Below the pieces are notes generated by a model. That model was not told the DNA's origin. It saw only the letters and a program-made list of their open reading frames with translations, and made no database searches. Below are positions 24,029 through 32,083 of a DNA stretch of 64,000 nt, piece after piece (the first letter of the stretch is position 1; each line of letters opens with the position of its first letter). This stretch comes from an uncultured Gemmatimonadales bacterium (lineage in GTDB: Bacteria; Gemmatimonadota; Gemmatimonadetes; Gemmatimonadales; GWC2-71-9), in the NCBI GenBank assembly GCA_947259405.1, contig CAMYLY010000007.1, positions 1 through 64,000 of the forward strand, in the 5' to 3' direction. Both the position numbers and the translations under genes were made by a program.

Positions 24029-24457
24029 TCAGTCTATCGACATGAATCGGCGTTTCAGGGTACCCCATATGATACCGAGGCGCAGGGATAAGGCGAAACT
24101 CCGGCGTTGAGGGACAGACACTTCTCTCCACCATGCGTAGCCGCAGTGCGGACACGGGACATGTCTCGAGTTTAGATGATAGACAACGAACTGATACGCC
24201 TTCTCGCACTTCGAGCACGTGGTCCAACCCTGTGGCAGTTCCTCTGTAGTCACGTCCTCGAGGCTCATCCCACGCGCGCAGTGTGGACATGCAGCACAGT
24301 GCACGGAATAATCGCGCTTGCACCATCCGCAGATCGTGGTCCGATCCTGCGGCCGCTCCTGCTTGGCAGCGTCGGGACCGCACTGGGGGCACGGCCCCCA
24401 CGCGGCCATGTAGTTGCGGCCGCACGTGGAGCATTGCTGGAAACGCTTACCGAACAC
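24029..24457 (-). CDS. Multi-zinc-ribbon protein
   Basis: This is a 142-residue protein with three pairs of Cys knuckles: CSTCGRNY...[13 protein letters not shown]...CPHC and CSKCEKAY...CPHCGYAWW. Spacing within each pair fits separate zinc ribbons or rubredoxin-like knuckles. There is no signal peptide. It is first in the minus-strand run leading to the molybdenum hydroxylase genes, ending 27 bases before them, though a functional link is not shown. Roles in nucleic acid or protein binding are typical for such small ribbons. Confidence 0.7.
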   Translation of the reverse strand: MFGKRFQQCSTCGRNYMAAWGPCPQCGPDAAKQERPQDRTTICGWCKRDYSVHCAACPHCARGMSLEDVTTEELPQGWTTCSKCEKAYQFVVYHLNSRHVPCPHCGYAWWREVSVPQRRSFALSLRLGIIWGTLKRRFMSID

Positions 24458-24488
24458 GCGCCGTCGCTCCGCTCCTCGGGTTCTGCCG

Positions 24489-24620
24489 AGCGTTCGACTA
24501 GTCGTCGCCGAACTCGAGATCGAGGATGGTGATGCCCTGAGCGTCGACTACATGGTGTGCTATCGAGTCAACGGGCGGTGGAAGATCGTGGCCAATACGT
24601 TCGTGGTGTTGCGGCCTTGA
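24489..24620 (+). pseudogene. C-terminal relic of an NTF2/SnoaL-like protein
   Basis: The plus-strand frame ending at TGA 24618-24620 reads DGDALSVDYMVCYRVNGRWKIV and then ANTFVVLRP. That is the typical final strands of SnoaL/lumazine-binding NTF2-fold proteins (YRVNGRWKIV). No matching N-terminal part precedes it, so it looks like a 5'-truncated gene overlapped by the start of the zinc-ribbon gene. Confidence 0.45.
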
Positions 24621-24646
24621 GGCACCACTATGACTTCGTGCCCGTG

Positions 24647-25630
24647 CTAGACGGACCCCCGGTCACCCTCGTATTCCGATCCATCGACCACGTGTACGAC
24701 AGGCCTCGCACCCCGCCGCACCGTGAGCTCAAAGAGGTCCGGCCGCGCGTAGTGGCCGGCGGCGTCCAGTTGCCAACGAGGCCCGATCAACGCATGCGGT
24801 TCGACGGCGGCGTAGAGTATTCCTTCTACCGAATCCAAGGGCCCCGCCACGATCTTTCCGTCCGGATCCACGATCACGCTGAGCCCCGGATTGATCCAGC
24901 CATCGACATCACCGAGGTACTCGTTTTTGAACTCGAGGGAATCCGGAATGTCGTCCTTATGGAATGCCTGGCAGGCTCCGACTACAAAACATCGACCCTC
25001 CTTGGCCACGTGCCGCATGGAGGAAATCCACGGCTCACCCCGGTCCCACGTGAGCGCAGCATGGATCTGCTCACCTCCCGCCAACAAGGCGTATCGCGCC
25101 AGCGGCATGTAGTGCTCCCAGCAGAGCAACCCGCCGAGTCGACCGAAGGGAAGGTCGAACACTTCGAGACCGGCCTCGGCTCCCTGCCCCCAGACCAGTC
25201 GTTCCCCCGTTGTGGGAATCAGCTTGCGATGCTTTCCCAGCACCTCTCCGTCCGAGCCGATGTAGAGGATGGTGTCGTAGAGGGTCGAGTTGCTTGCCTC
25301 CGAATTCCTTTCATTCACTCCAATTACGACGGTCATGCCGCATTCCGCCGCGGTCTCTCCAAGACGCTTCGTCTCTGGACCCGGGATCGTGATTGCATTG
25401 CGATGGAGTTCGCTATACAACGCTCGCAATGGGTGCGTATGACCTGATGGGATGAACCACACCCAAACCGGAAAGCACGGCACGAAGGCCTCTGGAAACA
25501 CCGCGAGCGTCGCTCCCCCTTCTGCCGCCTCCCGGATCAGACCACAGGCCTTGTCAACGCTCGCGTCCCGGTCGAGGAACACCGATGACGCTTGTATCGC
25601 TGCAATCTTGAAGGAAGTCGATGTTGCCAC
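24647..25630 (-). CDS. Nitrilase
   Basis: This is a 327-residue carbon-nitrogen hydrolase. The catalytic triad is visible: E47 in FPEAFVP, K136 in HRKLIPT and C170 in GGLLCWEHYMPLARY. The CWEHYMPL context is that of true nitrilases (nitrile to carboxylic acid plus ammonia) rather than amidases. The length is right for the family and it is cytosolic. It starts at a GTG without a clear ribosome site. It stands alone between an NTF2-like relic and an intergenic stretch; the physiological substrate cannot be read from the sequence. Confidence 0.9.
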   Translation of the reverse strand: MATSTSFKIAAIQASSVFLDRDASVDKACGLIREAAEGGATLAVFPEAFVPCFPVWVWFIPSGHTHPLRALYSELHRNAITIPGPETKRLGETAAECGMTVVIGVNERNSEASNSTLYDTILYIGSDGEVLGKHRKLIPTTGERLVWGQGAEAGLEVFDLPFGRLGGLLCWEHYMPLARYALLAGGEQIHAALTWDRGEPWISSMRHVAKEGRCFVVGACQAFHKDDIPDSLEFKNEYLGDVDGWINPGLSVIVDPDGKIVAGPLDSVEGILYAAVEPHALIGPRWQLDAAGHYARPDLFELTVRRGARPVVHVVDGSEYEGDRGSV

Positions 25631-26030
25631 GGGTCATCACTCGTCTGAGGGGGGGCGCCTAACGCATGCTGCTGCTGAGCAGCATAGCCCTATGTCGCGC
25701 GCGTTCGCAACACAGCAACGCGATCGGCCCAGTCGCCGGAAGCGCAACTTCTACTGCGGCGGTCCGATCAGCTCCTAGATCCCACGCTATGGCGACGCAC
25801 GCCGAACCGGTCGCAAGCATGATCCGAGCTTGGGGAAGGTACGCCTCCGCGAAAAGGAGGGACCGTGACACCCGATAACGATCGAGCAAGCCGAGACCTG
25901 CAGGTCATGTGTGCGTTCGTAGCGGCGTTCGAAGTGTTCAGCAAGCACATCACTACACAGGTACGCGCACTCTTCTCCGACGACGTCGACCCCACGGTGC
26001 GACCGATCATCTCGCCCCCAGTCGCACGCT
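25631..26030. other. Intergenic stretch; possible short plus-strand gene remnant
   Basis: A GTG at 25865 follows AAAAGGAGGGACC, an excellent ribosome site, and starts MTPDNDRASRDLQVMCAFVAA. The frame runs on into the convergent lipoprotein gene and loses protein-like character near residue 55, so it is probably truncated or frameshifted. Nothing else is recognised here. Confidence 0.25.
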
Positions 26031-26516
26031 TCAGCCCGCGCCAGGGGTCGGGCGCCGTACAGGCCTGCTGGCGGACTGCGTGTGCACCACCATCCACGAA
26101 TCGTTCACCCACCGGAACAGGTACGTGGCGTGACCTCGGTTGTGGATGTTGCGCCCATCGGCAATGGTGAGTTGGATTTCGGTGTCGACGACGGCCCAGG
26201 CGAACGTTCCCTCGAAGTGGGCTTGCACGTTCGAGTAGCCTAGCCGTAATCCTAACTCGGCTTCAGGGGCGACATGGTTGTCCACCAGATCCTGTAAGCC
26301 CACGTTCTCTCCACCTCCCTCGAAATACCGAGCGCCCTTCCAATCGAGGTAGTGAACGTAGAACGGCGTCCCATCGCCTTGCTCCCACCCGACGCGCACA
26401 TCTTCGAGCACCGCCTCGAGCAGCGCGGGATCGTGAATCGGCGCGTCTACGTCCGAGGCGGTACACCCCGCAAGCAACACGCTTCCTACAAGCACCGTCG
26501 TGAGTCGTTTCTGCAT
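26031..26516 (-). CDS. NTF2-like (DUF4440/SnoaL-type) lipoprotein
   Basis: This is a 161-residue protein starting MQKRLTTVLVGSVLLAGC, a lipoprotein signal with the Cys at 18; GGAG lies 8 bases upstream. The rest has the cone-shaped NTF2 fold pattern: LEAVLEDVRVGWEQGDGTPF, then HFEGTFAWAVVDTEIQLTI, then HATYLFRWVNDSWMVVHTQ. The final aromatic-rich strands are characteristic. Members bind small ligands or are inactive relatives of steroid isomerases. Its start may alternatively be the ATG at 26528. Confidence 0.75.
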   Translation of the reverse strand: MQKRLTTVLVGSVLLAGCTASDVDAPIHDPALLEAVLEDVRVGWEQGDGTPFYVHYLDWKGARYFEGGGENVGLQDLVDNHVAPEAELGLRLGYSNVQAHFEGTFAWAVVDTEIQLTIADGRNIHNRGHATYLFRWVNDSWMVVHTQSASRPVRRPTPGAG

Positions 26517-26628
26517 CAGGGGCTCCATGTTGTGGATCGGCCAGAAGGTAGGGACCGACACCAGCCCGCGCGACCCTCATCCGCCGGTCGCGCGTGCACC
26601 GCCGGATCCGGACAATTTCGCGCGTTTG

Positions 26629-27054
26629 TTAGACGGCCGCTTCGAGAAGGTCCAGGAGACCGTCGGGATAAAGAGGTATCGGTGGTCGGTCCGCGAGCGA
26701 GATCCATCGAGCCTCCGAGCCCCAGACATCCTCGTGGAGAGGGAGGCGGTCCATCTCGTAAAAGGTCGGGTCGACGAAGTGGGCATCGTAAACGGCCACC
26801 ACCTCGTGGCCCGGAGTGCCCTCCCACGTGAAGATGTTTTCGAGGACTCCGAGGCGGACCAGCCCGGTGACTTCCGCCTGGAGCTCCTCGCGGATCTCGC
26901 GGCGGAGCGCGTCCTCGGCGGTCTCGCCGAATTCCACAGATCCGCCGATCGGTCGGAGAAAGGCCTCCTGCTTCACGCCGTCGTAGCCTTCGCCGACCAG
27001 GATGCGACCCTCGTGTCGGAACAGGCACAGCACGACGAAGCGGATGGAGGACAT
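26629..27054 (-). CDS. NUDIX hydrolase
   Basis: This is a 141-residue protein with a complete Nudix box: GGSVEFGETAEDALRREIREEL fits Gx5Ex7REUxEExGU apart from the last Gly (QAE). The FTWEGTPGHEVVAVYDAHF strand and WISLADRP segment are usual for the family. It hydrolyses a nucleoside diphosphate linked to another group, with Mg2+; the substrate is not predictable. It is cytosolic. It lies 51 bases downstream of the Gfo/Idh/MocA gene on the same strand. Confidence 0.88.
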   Translation of the reverse strand: MSSIRFVVLCLFRHEGRILVGEGYDGVKQEAFLRPIGGSVEFGETAEDALRREIREELQAEVTGLVRLGVLENIFTWEGTPGHEVVAVYDAHFVDPTFYEMDRLPLHEDVWGSEARWISLADRPPIPLYPDGLLDLLEAAV

Positions 27055-27105
27055 GGGGCTTAGACGGGAAGGGCGAGCACGCTCGCTGTCCTTCAGGGGA
27101 ATCCG

Positions 27106-28251
27106 CTAACGCCCGCTTCGCTCGCTCTCGCGGCCCGCCTGCCAGCTGGCGTCGAGAAGCGTCTGGGTGCGCTCCGTCCCCGTCATCCACTGCTCGCGCA
27201 GCGCCCGGTCGGTCGCAGCCGCCGCCATGTCCTCGAACATCAGGACGGCCGCGCGCTTCGCCGAGGGGACGGTGATCTCCTGCCGTCCCTGCGCCGGACC
27301 GCGGGCCATGAAGCCGGCCGAGCCGTCGGCGTTGTCGAACAAGAAGTCGTCCATGTACAGCACACCCGACGTCCCCGAGATCCGCACGTCCGCCACCATG
27401 GCGCCCGATTCGAAGCCGCAGTTCCAGGTCGACGTCACGCCGCCGGCGAACTGGAGGACGCCGCTGCCGGCGGAGACCGCCCCCGTCTCCTCGTCGCGGC
27501 TGAGGAACGCGGCGGCGCCTTCGACCTCGACGTCCGGCGGCAGGTACTCCACGGCGGCTCGCAGGTTGTACCAACCGGCGTCGCCGATCGCCCCCATGGG
27601 CTCGAGCTCCGGGTTGTAACGGATGTTGGATCGGTTGGTCAGGTTGAACTGGAACGCTGACGCGAGTGACCACACCCTCCCCACGAGCTCTTCAGATCGC
27701 GCCCTGATCTCAGAGGTCCGAGGGTGGTGAGGAAAGTGCGTCCCGTCCATGAAGGCGACATCGTGCTCCCGGCAGGTGGCGACGATCCGACGCACGGAGT
27801 CGAGGCTCGCAAACGGCTTTTCGCCCAGCACGTGCTTGCCTCCGCCCGCGGCGGCGAGACAGATCTCCTCCCGCACGCTGGTGGGCGTGGCGACGTAGAT
27901 GGCGTCTACCACGTCCGACGCGATCATGTCCGCCCACGAGTCGAACGCGTGCGCCACGCCATGTCGGTCCGCGTAGGCCCTCGCGGTCTCCATCCGCCGA
28001 CTCGAGACCGCAGCGAGCTCGGCGTTCTCCGCCCGCTCGATCATGTCCGCCATGCGGGTCGCGATCGATCCGGTACCGACGACACCCCAGCGCAGGGTAC
28101 TCGCCGGTCGGGCGCTGGCGGACCGGCCCGTCACCAGGCTCGCGGTACCGAACGCCCCGGCGCCGAGCGCGCTGGTCGCCGCCACACGGACGAAGCCGCG
28201 GCGGGTCAGACCGCCTCCACTGTGCCTTCCGTCCTCCGTTTTGCCCTGCAT
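27106..28251 (-). CDS. Gfo/Idh/MocA family oxidoreductase, Tat-exported
   Basis: This is a 381-residue protein. ATG 28251 follows AGGAGGAGG. A Tat signal (LTRRGFVRVAATSALGAGAF) precedes the Rossmann fold, which begins LRWGVVGTGSIATRMADMI. The EKP motif (HVLGEKPFA) places the catalytic-site lysine, and a DAGWYNL motif matches the usual DxGxH-like region. It binds NAD(P) and oxidises or reduces a sugar or related compound. Export of a dinucleotide-dependent enzyme implies tightly bound cofactor, as in glucose-fructose oxidoreductase. Confidence 0.88.
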   Translation of the reverse strand: MQGKTEDGRHSGGGLTRRGFVRVAATSALGAGAFGTASLVTGRSASARPASTLRWGVVGTGSIATRMADMIERAENAELAAVSSRRMETARAYADRHGVAHAFDSWADMIASDVVDAIYVATPTSVREEICLAAAGGGKHVLGEKPFASLDSVRRIVATCREHDVAFMDGTHFPHHPRTSEIRARSEELVGRVWSLASAFQFNLTNRSNIRYNPELEPMGAIGDAGWYNLRAAVEYLPPDVEVEGAAAFLSRDEETGAVSAGSGVLQFAGGVTSTWNCGFESGAMVADVRISGTSGVLYMDDFLFDNADGSAGFMARGPAQGRQEITVPSAKRAAVLMFEDMAAAATDRALREQWMTGTERTQTLLDASWQAGRESERSGR

Positions 28252-28421
28252 CGCAGTCCTCCTCCTGTGCTGGGAAGGTGTGCGCGGCACGGAACGCGAA
28301 ATCGCCGCGCCCTAACCCATTGGAATTCTGCTGCACGACCCACAAGCTGACAAACCACAAGTGCTGCCAGACTGATCCCGCGCCTTACCCTGACAGCAGC
28401 AATTCCCTGTTAAAGGGAGGC

Positions 28422-29102
28422 TCACGCGGGGTGCCACTCGGGCCGCGCAGCGTTCAAGCGGAGAACTGACCAACCGGCCACGAAAACGATGAAGAGGTCA
28501 TCGCACGTCACCAGGACACGCTGGACCAAGCCCATGAAGCCCAACATCGGTCCAGGATGGATGGCGGGCGGGAGGAAGCCCAGCCCTCCGAGCGTGAGGT
28601 ACATAAAGACACCCCACGACAGCAGGCCAACCAGCCCCAGGATCAGGCTAACTCTCGCCGGACCTGCCCACCCGGTGCCGTTTCTGGCCGCGAAAGCGAA
28701 GAAGAGTGCGGCAACCACCGGTAACGCCATCCCGACCAACCCCAAGAGCATGTGAACAATCATGCGCGTCCCCATCGCCTCATGCGGGCAGCCCGGATCG
28801 CACGGAACCGCAGCGATACCGAGGTTTGCCAATCCGACCATGGCGATGATCATCACCGCCACCCGCCCGCTGGAGGAGCGAGCCCAGAGTCTGTACAGGG
28901 CGGGGGTCGCGACCAGCAGCAGCACGCCAACCGGTACGACGCCGAGAAGTGTCGCGATCTCGCGATGCGGGGCGTCCAAGGCCATCGTCTCGCTGATGAA
29001 GTCCCGCCGCAAGGAATAGCCAGGCGTGATGAAGCCAATCCAGTACCAGGCCGCGTTTCGGATCACCGTTGCTGCGATGATCATGTAGAAGACTGATTGC
29101 AT
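28422..29102 (-). CDS. DUF998 membrane protein
   Basis: This is a 226-residue integral membrane protein with six or so hydrophobic segments. The N-terminal RRDFISETMALDAPHRE between the first two segments and the GLANLGIAAVPCDPGCPHEAMGTRMIVHMLLG segment are typical of DUF998 (FISELGA... and PCD...H motifs). The function of this family is unknown. There is no obvious ribosome site. It is a single gene between Gfo/Idh/MocA and DUF2007 genes. Confidence 0.8.
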   Translation of the reverse strand: MQSVFYMIIAATVIRNAAWYWIGFITPGYSLRRDFISETMALDAPHREIATLLGVVPVGVLLLVATPALYRLWARSSSGRVAVMIIAMVGLANLGIAAVPCDPGCPHEAMGTRMIVHMLLGLVGMALPVVAALFFAFAARNGTGWAGPARVSLILGLVGLLSWGVFMYLTLGGLGFLPPAIHPGPMLGFMGLVQRVLVTCDDLFIVFVAGWSVLRLNAARPEWHPA

Positions 29103-29279
29103 CGCGGACCTGAGCCTCCTAACGTCTTTGGCGTTCAGCGGCGGCGCGAAGCGCCGTCCGTCTGCAACGCCGTGTTGGCCAGCCCAATTTACGATCCTGA
29201 CGAGCCGCGCTCGAGGTAGATCTCGGCCCCCGTCAAGAACATCTGGATTGAGATGGCCACCTGTGCCCCGGCACCGTCT

Positions 29280-30440
29280 CTATCCCACCAGCAAGAGCGT
29301 GATGGAAGTCACGAAGACGACGATCCCGACAATCATCATCAGCATGCCCCAGCCTTTCGTAACCTCATCATAGATGTAGTACGCATCTCCCAGTGGATCG
29401 CGGGCTTTCAGAAAACGGTACCCCATGCCGATGAATATCCCGGCGATGCCTCCCGCGAACGCGAGACCGAAGCCGACAATGATCCACCGAACGTCACCGG
29501 GTCGTGGTGCGCGGATTTCCTGGAGGCGTCGTTCCCAAAGCTCCGCTCTTTCCCGATCGGTGACGACGACGCCCCGGTGCCACAGCAGCCGGTCGGCGGC
29601 ACGCACCGTCTCCGGATCCCATTCGTCGGGTTTCGCCATCACATCCAGGAGTTCTTGATTGGTGAAGTCAGCGATGAGGTCATCGGTCTCCGATGCGGGT
29701 TGGCCGGCGTGCTCCGGTTGAAGAATCTCGGCCGCACGGCTCACCTCTGAGCCCCGAACCTTCAGGTGGATAGCACCGAACGACGTCTTGAGCGTGAACG
29801 CGGGGTTGAGGGTCTCGTGTTCTCGTTCGATGACGCAGACGATACCGTGCTGGTCCAGCGTGGCAGCCGCGTCCCCGGCCTCGATGGGGTCGGTGTAGTC
29901 GGAGAGCGTCACGAATGGGTCGGGTGCGAAGGGGTCGTCGTCTGCCTCATCGCTGTCTTCAGGGCTGGGCGATTCGGGCCCGGGGCTCTCGGCCACGATT
30001 TGGCGGCTCACGAACTTCCCGTCGTCGAAATCGATCACGCGATAGTGTGAGAGCGGAATGAGCGGAAGCCCAACGAGAATCCACAGTCGAGCGACATAGG
30101 AACCACAGGTCGGGCACTCGTCCCGTCTCCCAAGTAGGGTGGGCCCAATGGGAATCGTCGAGTGCCCGAGAACGCGCCCCTTCCTTCCGGAGCTTTGCGG
30201 CGACGTCGAGGCTTGGCAACGGTCGCAGAAGAACGATGCGATGATCCCAACCGGCCCCGGCGCCAAGGCCTCCACCTCCTCCGCCGTGTGCAGTCCCCGT
30301 TTGAGCACTTCGGTGGCAATGGCGTCCCAGATGTCTGGGTAGCGGTAGGCTGCTCGCCCGAGGTACAACTCCGCGAGCAGTGCTTCATCGTGGAGCTGCG
30401 TGTAGTGCTCGATGAGACCCGTGTGGTCGGCGTCGTTCAT
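29280..30440 (-). CDS. Membrane protein with zinc-binding segment and DUF2007-like domain
   Basis: This is a 386-residue protein. Residues 70-125 contain two Cys pairs (FFCDRCQ and DECPTCGSYVARLW) that probably bind zinc. Residues about 180-250 (LSDYTDPIEAGDAAATLDQHGIVCVIEREH) match the DUF2007 putative signal-transducing domain. Two membrane segments near the C-terminus (WIIVGFGLAFAGGIAGIFIG and MLMMIVGIVVFVTSITLLLV) anchor it. The middle is acidic. Role unknown; regulatory or sensing by family name only. Confidence 0.75.
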   Translation of the reverse strand: MNDADHTGLIEHYTQLHDEALLAELYLGRAAYRYPDIWDAIATEVLKRGLHTAEEVEALAPGPVGIIASFFCDRCQASTSPQSSGRKGRVLGHSTIPIGPTLLGRRDECPTCGSYVARLWILVGLPLIPLSHYRVIDFDDGKFVSRQIVAESPGPESPSPEDSDEADDDPFAPDPFVTLSDYTDPIEAGDAAATLDQHGIVCVIEREHETLNPAFTLKTSFGAIHLKVRGSEVSRAAEILQPEHAGQPASETDDLIADFTNQELLDVMAKPDEWDPETVRAADRLLWHRGVVVTDRERAELWERRLQEIRAPRPGDVRWIIVGFGLAFAGGIAGIFIGMGYRFLKARDPLGDAYYIYDEVTKGWGMLMMIVGIVVFVTSITLLLVG

Positions 30441-30458
30441 ACGATGGAGAGTGCGGGA

Positions 30459-30719
30459 CTACTGCAGATCCCCGAGTATCTCCGCCAATACCAGCCGAGA
30501 ACCCTTAGCGGCATCGGGACCCTTCGGCGCGCCCTCGGAGATGTCCGTGACCTCGAGGATTTGGGCCTCGAAGGCGTGGGCCGCGAGGTCGTAGTCCGGG
30601 ACGATGGAGTCCGGGCTCAGGATCGGATCATCCCCGTGCGGGTCCCCTGGATGGGGTCGCCCAGCGTCAGTGTGCTTAAGGATGTGAGCTGCACGGGGTC
30701 CTCCGGATTTCGAGCTGTT
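30459..30719 (-). pseudogene. Frameshifted coding relic of unknown family
   Basis: Two minus-strand frames join by a one-base shift near 30628. The first reads ARNPEDPVQLTSLSTLTLGD and ends in a stop. The second continues DDPILSPDSIVPDYDLAAHA through to LVLAEILGDLQ and a stop at 30459-30461. Each half looks like real protein, and together they read as one continuous domain. There is no intact start. The rest of the gap to 30818 shows nothing clear. Confidence 0.3.
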
Positions 30720-30818
30720 GCATGATATCCGGGGTGCATCAAGTGACGATCAATTCAGGAGTAAGCTTGCCTCACGGCGTTCGCATCCCGCAGTGATTCG
30801 TTAGGTGTAGGTTATGTC

Positions 30819-31877
30819 ATGACATTGCTCGTCGTCTACCTGGCCATCGCCATCGGGGTGTCCTTTTTGTGCTCGATTCTGGAGGCGGTGCTCCTGTCGG
30901 TCACTCCGAGCTATGTGGAGAACCTTGCGAGCGAGCGGCCACGCGCCGGTGCCTGGGTCAACCGGGTGCGCGAGCGTCTCGACGAATCTCTCGCCGCGAT
31001 CCTGATTCTGCACACCTTCGCCCATACCATGGGAGCGGCCGGTGTCGGGTCGCAGGCCTTGCAGCTCTTCGGCGCGCGCTGGGAGACGCTGATCGCGGTC
31101 CTGCTGACGCTCGTGATCCTGTATTTCTCCGAAATCATCCCGAAGACGCTCGGCGCGACGTTCTGGCGGCCGCTCGCCGTGCCTTCCGCGATCCTGATCC
31201 ATTGGCTGGTGAAACTGACGTATCCACTGGTATGGCTGGCCACGAGCCTGACCCGGCTGTTCAGGAGCAAGCGCGAGGACGAGGTCACGCGCGAGGAAAT
31301 CCTCGCGATGGTAGCACTCGGGCGTAGAGACGGCGCGCTGGGCGCGCAGGAAGACGAATACCTGGCGAATGTGCTGGCGTTGCGCGAAATCACGACCGAG
31401 CAAGTGCTGACACCGCGCACGGTCGTGCACATGTTGCCGCAGACGCAAAGCGTCGCCGATGCGCTTGAGAAACCGGCGACCAGACGATTCTCGCGCATAC
31501 CAATCTACGGCAACGACCTCGACCACATTACCGGACTGGTGTTGCGTGCCGACCTGTACGAAGCGGAGCGCAACGGACACGGTGGCGACCCGGTGCATAA
31601 GTATGCCAAACCGATTCTTCGGGTCTCGGAGCGCCTGCCGGTCCAGCAGCTACTGGACAAGTTCATCAAGACGCATGCGCACCTGTTCCTGGTCGAGGAC
31701 GAGTTCGGCCAGCCCACCGGCATCGTCACCCTGGAGGATGCGATCGAGACCTTGCTCGGGCGCGAAATCGTCGATGAAAGCGACCTCGTGGCCGATATGC
31801 AGGAGTTGGCACGCGGCAAGTACCGCGAGCGCCTGCGCGAGGTCAAACGGAAGTCCAAGTTGGACAACGGCGCTTAG
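30819..31877 (+). CDS. CNNM/HlyC-type transporter protein with CBS pair
   Basis: This is a 352-residue protein. Residues 1-150 form the DUF21/CNNM membrane domain with the signature SEIIPKTLGA. Residues about 190-320 are a CBS-domain pair (TPRTVVHMLPQTQSVADAL...RFSRIPIYG and the later IVTLEDAIETLLGREIVDESD). The CorC_HlyC C-terminal domain of longer relatives is missing. Family members handle Mg2+/Co2+ export or ion homeostasis. The start at 30819 has no strong ribosome site. Confidence 0.88.
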   Translation: MTLLVVYLAIAIGVSFLCSILEAVLLSVTPSYVENLASERPRAGAWVNRVRERLDESLAAILILHTFAHTMGAAGVGSQALQLFGARWETLIAVLLTLVILYFSEIIPKTLGATFWRPLAVPSAILIHWLVKLTYPLVWLATSLTRLFRSKREDEVTREEILAMVALGRRDGALGAQEDEYLANVLALREITTEQVLTPRTVVHMLPQTQSVADALEKPATRRFSRIPIYGNDLDHITGLVLRADLYEAERNGHGGDPVHKYAKPILRVSERLPVQQLLDKFIKTHAHLFLVEDEFGQPTGIVTLEDAIETLLGREIVDESDLVADMQELARGKYRERLREVKRKSKLDNGA

Positions 31878-32039
31878 TCCTGACTGCTGCAGCCATCGAG
31901 AGTGGGATCGTTCTGGTGCGCGCTGTGGTCGAATCAGAGCGCGGGCCTGTTGACCGACTTCATTCGGGGAGGCGTGGGCAGGCCGCTCGCCGCGACCTTC
32001 CACCTCCACGCGCTCCTCGCGCTTCATCGCCGCACCTTC

Positions 32040-32052
32040 CATCTTCCACACC
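32040..32052 (+). promoter_or_regulatory. CCATCTT element before a mini-ORF leading to a kinase gene
   Basis: CCATCTTCCACACC precedes an ATG at 32053. That ATG opens a nine-codon frame (MTEIPSRRS) stopping at 32080-32082, one base before the kinase ATG at 32084. No Shine-Dalgarno sequence is present. Confidence 0.4.
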
Positions 32053-32083
32053 ATGACCGAGATCCCGTCTCGACGCTCCTGAG

